Shown here: positions 61,254 to 64,000 of the stretch, piece by piece
How positions within the stretch are numbered: position 1 is the first letter of the stretch
How the letters are laid out: each line of letters opens with the position of its first letter
Assembly: GCA_010015675.1 (NCBI GenBank)
Contig: ML977044.1
Coordinates: forward strand, 4,839-68,838
DNA from: Byssothecium circinans
Lineage: Eukaryota > Ascomycota > Dothideomycetes > Pleosporales > Massarinaceae
Length of the DNA stretch: 64,000 nt
Reading direction: 5' to 3'
Translations under genes and position numbers: made by a program
Notes under the pieces: model-generated
The model's database searches: none
What the model was told of the DNA's origin: nothing
The model's input: only the letters and a program-made list of their open reading frames with translations

Positions 61254-63884
61254 ATGTATCGTAGGCCGTCGATTGCGCTTCGTCCGAAAACCTCGTCAGC
61301 CGCCGACGACCGCCACGCACCGCCCACGGGCTTCGAGCCGCCATCGAGCATGAAACGCACCGCCTCGCAGACCTTCAGCACCCACACGAGCGAGACGCGG
61401 GAGTCGGGCAGTTCGTCGCTGTGCTCGGTGCAGGAGAGCGTCGAGTACCGCTCGGCGCGTTCCTCGCGTTCCAACACCACCACCGGCTACGTCCACTCGA
61501 GCTCGCGGTCGCTGTCGCGCGCAACCCACATCCTCGGCGATGGCGTCAAGCAGATCCGCCGCAAGCTCTCGTCGTCGTCCTCTTCGTCGCGTCGCCCTTC
61601 GATCCAGAACCTGCTCGACGGCCCTGCCCCCTCTCCACCCGCGCCTGCTTCAGCGTCCGCGTCCGCGTCCGCTTCCCGCAAATCCAGCCTGCCCCTGACC
61701 CACCAAGACTCTGGCCTTGCCCATCCCACCACCATCCACGACCTCGCCGGTCCGCCCTCGAAACGCGTGTCCATGCTCCATCGCCTCCACAGTCTGCGTC
61801 GTCGTCCCGCTGCCTCCGGCCCGTCTGGCGAATATGCAAAGTGGAACCCCGTCCCGCCCCCGATCCCGTCGAACTACCCCGTACAAGCCCCCGGCACGGC
61901 TGCCAGACAGGCCGCGGCCGCCGCCAATGATGCCAGGCAGGTCCAGCTGCGTCGTGAGCAGGAGCAGACGAGGCGCTTTCTGGAAGGAGGCGTGCCTCCC
62001 GCAAACATGGAGGAAGTCATCAAGGACAGCGAAAGCGGTGTTGGCATGATGTGCTCCTCACCCATCAACAGAGGCGACGGCGCGACGGAAAAGAAAATGT
62101 GTAAGTCAATTGTTTCGTTATTTCTGCGGGGGGTCTTGGTAGATACGTGGGATCTGAGGTGAAGGGGAGTGAGCTGGCGTTGGTCTGTGAATGGGACTTG
62201 GGCGATTAGCACAGCTCAACCTCAAGATATCTCCATCGGCCGGCTCTGCTCTCTCCTCCACCACAGGATCAGGTCCCGCGTCGAGAGCATGTCTACCACC
62301 CACAGCTTCAAGCTCGATACAGTGGATCCAGACGGCTGTCGCGTGCTCTCTCTAACAAGCCCACCTCGCCCACGACCTCCCGACTCGCCCATGGACCCCA
62401 GGCCTACTAAGCGGCGACGCTTGCTGACTCGTACAGTGGACCCCGCCAGCGCTCTCCCTTGGGAGGTTACGGAACTCGTTTTGTCCAACCTGGATGCGCC
62501 CTCTCTCATCCAGGCCGAGCTTGTCTCGAAGCTTTGGAACAAGATTGCCAGATCGCGGCATGTTTGGAAAGAGGTGTTTTTGAACAAGTTCCAGCCTACA
62601 GTACGTGATCCCAATCGCTCGAAACCGGCTCAATTGACTTACACTCTCACTCAGGTCCATGTCTCACCCACACCAATCATGATGGGCGGCCCTGGCATCG
62701 GCAGATTCACTAGGAGTGGTAATGCCGCGCCCCAGCAGGATTGGAAGGAGATGTATCGTGCTCGAAAGACGATCAACCGACGGTGGAGGTCGTGCACGCC
62801 GAGTGCCATCTACCTCAATGGTCACACAGACTCGGTGTACTGCTGCCAGTTCGACGAGTAAGTGCAGCCGGAGTCAAGCCCACCTCTCGTTCGGTTCAAT
62901 CGCTAATGTGGTTACAGGAAGAAGATCATCACCGGCTCGCGAGACCGCACTATTCGTGTCTGGGACATGAAGACGTACGAATGCATCAAAGTCATCGGAG
63001 GGCCCAGCCACCGCCCGCAGCCCAACACCCCTCACCAGTTGGAGGTCCACGCCGACACCAAAGTCAACAATCCTTCGCTCAACGGCACACCGAAGGGCAA
63101 CGACATCTACCATGTCCCCGCCATGTTCCACGACGCATCGATACTATGCCTTCAATACGACGACAAGATCATGGTGACCGGATCCTCCGACCACTCATGC
63201 ATTGTCTGGGACATCACTGGGGAGAACTTTGTCCCGCTGCACAAGCTGAGGGGACATCAGGCCGGTGTACTCGACGTCTGTCTGGACGAAAAGTACATCA
63301 TCTCCTGCTCCAAGGATTCCGCCATCATCGTCTGGGACCGCCACACCGGAAAGCAACTCCGCACATTGCAGGGCCACCGGGGCCCCGTCAACGCCGTCCA
63401 ACTCCGCGGTAACCTCCTCGTCTCAGCCTCTGGCGATGGTGTCGCCAAGCTCTGGAACCTCGACTCCGGCAACGAATCCATCAAGGACTTTCCCTCCGAG
63501 GACCGCGGCCTCGCAGCTGTAGAATTTTCCGACGACGCCAACATCGTTCTTGCCGGCGGCAACGATCACGTGGTCTACAAGTTCGACGCCACTACCGGCA
63601 AGCTGCTCCACACCTCGACCCGTCATGGCGGCCTTGTCCGATCACTCTTCCTCGACGCCTTCAATGGACGCATCGTCTCGGGGTCGTATGACCAGAGCAT
63701 ACGTGTGGCCGACTACGATACCGGAGACGTCTTCGCCACGTACGAGAACTGGACCACGAGCTGGATTCTGTCGGCCAAGAGCGATTATCGCCGCGTTGTG
63801 GCGACGAGCCAGGACGGCAGGATTCTCATTCTGGACTTTGGGTGGAATGTCGAGGGGAGCCAGGCTCTCGTTGGTGCGAAGTGA
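61254..63884 (+). CDS. F-box/WD40-repeat protein (SCF ubiquitin-ligase substrate receptor)
   Basis: Exons 61,254-62,100, 62,215-62,600, 62,655-62,857 and 62,918-63,884 give 800 residues; introns are 114, 54 and 60 bp with donors GTAAGT, GTACGT and GTAAGT. Residues 1-282 are Ser/Arg-rich and probably disordered. The F-box is LPWEVTELVLSNLDAPSLIQ onward (about 361-408, ending SRHVWKEVFL). WD40 units follow from HTDSVYCCQFDEKKIITGSR to the end, with repeated GS-D-IVWD blades (TIRVWD, CIVWD, AIIVWD, VAKLWN). Such proteins link a phosphorylated target to Skp1-Cullin1. The 54 bp second intron is free of stops, so a retained form with 18 extra residues is possible. The closest named relatives would be Met30/Pof1-type, but I leave the symbol open. 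Confidence 0.87.
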
Positions 63885-64000
63885 AGTGAGTGCGCTGCTT
63901 GCGTGCTCACTTCTCAGTCAAGACGACGTAATACCGCATCGATTGCTTTCAGTCACTACACTAGGGTCTTGTCGTTTGGGAGCGCTTGATCTGGCTTTGG
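63885..64000 (+). other. 3' flank of the F-box/WD40 gene
   Basis: Only 116 bp remain to the window end; this is presumably 3' untranslated sequence. Nothing further can be seen. Confidence 0.4.

Noticed and set aside
62601..62654. Treating this stop-free 54 bp as coding in the F-box gene
   Set aside because: It has a GTACGT donor, an internal TTGAC branch-like site and a TCAG acceptor, and removing it joins the F-box tail to the next segment cleanly. Retention is mentioned as a possibility only.

Overview
The window looks like a scaffold from a filamentous ascomycete (Pezizomycotina, most likely a Dothideomycete-type fungus) with a two-compartment genome. Positions 1-28,556 are very AT-rich and hold only nested, stop-riddled transposons whose changes look like repeat-induced point mutation (RIP: C to T, mostly at CpA). 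From about 28,560 to the end the DNA is GC-balanced, with spliced single-copy genes carrying short fungal introns (GTNNGT donors, 50-135 bp), long intergenic stretches and many microsatellites. Gene assignments rest on family motifs read by eye; no database search was possible.

Repeat block. At least three copies of one Ty3/Gypsy chromovirus are present. All complete LTRs are 475 bp, and a degraded reverse ORF sits between the chromodomain and the 3' LTR. At least five Fot1/pogo-type Tc1-mariner elements (about 1.85 kb, TA target duplication) are present, together with several copies of a roughly 1.08 kb non-autonomous TIR element with matching ends and one unrelated 772 bp solo LTR. They are inserted into each other, and most junctions can be read to the base. 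An 820-N gap (26,842-27,661) lies inside a TIR element whose two flanks do not belong together, so much more sequence than 820 bp is probably missing there.

Gene block, left to right: a low-complexity hypothetical gene (-, about 29.2-30.5 kb); a Ser/Thr-rich single-pass membrane protein (-, 32.0-33.4 kb); an aminoglycoside-phosphotransferase-like kinase (-, 35.9-36.6 kb) lying between two diverged direct repeats; a DUF676-type lipase-like hydrolase (+, 37.3-39.3 kb); a four-helix membrane protein (-); an EFM4-like methyltransferase (+) convergent with an EFM7/Nnt1-like methyltransferase (-); a TMEM205-like protein (+); an XRCC2-like RecA-fold recombination protein (-) divergent from mitochondrial Som1 (+, 66 bp between start codons); TFIID subunit TAF8 (-) divergent from a four-exon cytochrome c oxidase VIIa subunit (+); a large mediator subunit MED15 (+) with a long glutamine tract; a DUF7704 membrane protein (-); and an F-box/WD40 ubiquitin-ligase receptor (+).

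The gene block is mostly housekeeping (transcription, translation-factor methylation, mitochondrial respiration and protein export, DNA repair, protein turnover), arranged as divergent and convergent pairs rather than as a pathway cluster. I see no secondary-metabolite cluster, CRISPR array or tRNA. The most unusual signals are the modular, element-specific repeats inside the transposon TIRs, the reverse ORF carried by the Gypsy family, the pairing of two eEF1A methyltransferases, and the repeat-flanked kinase gene.
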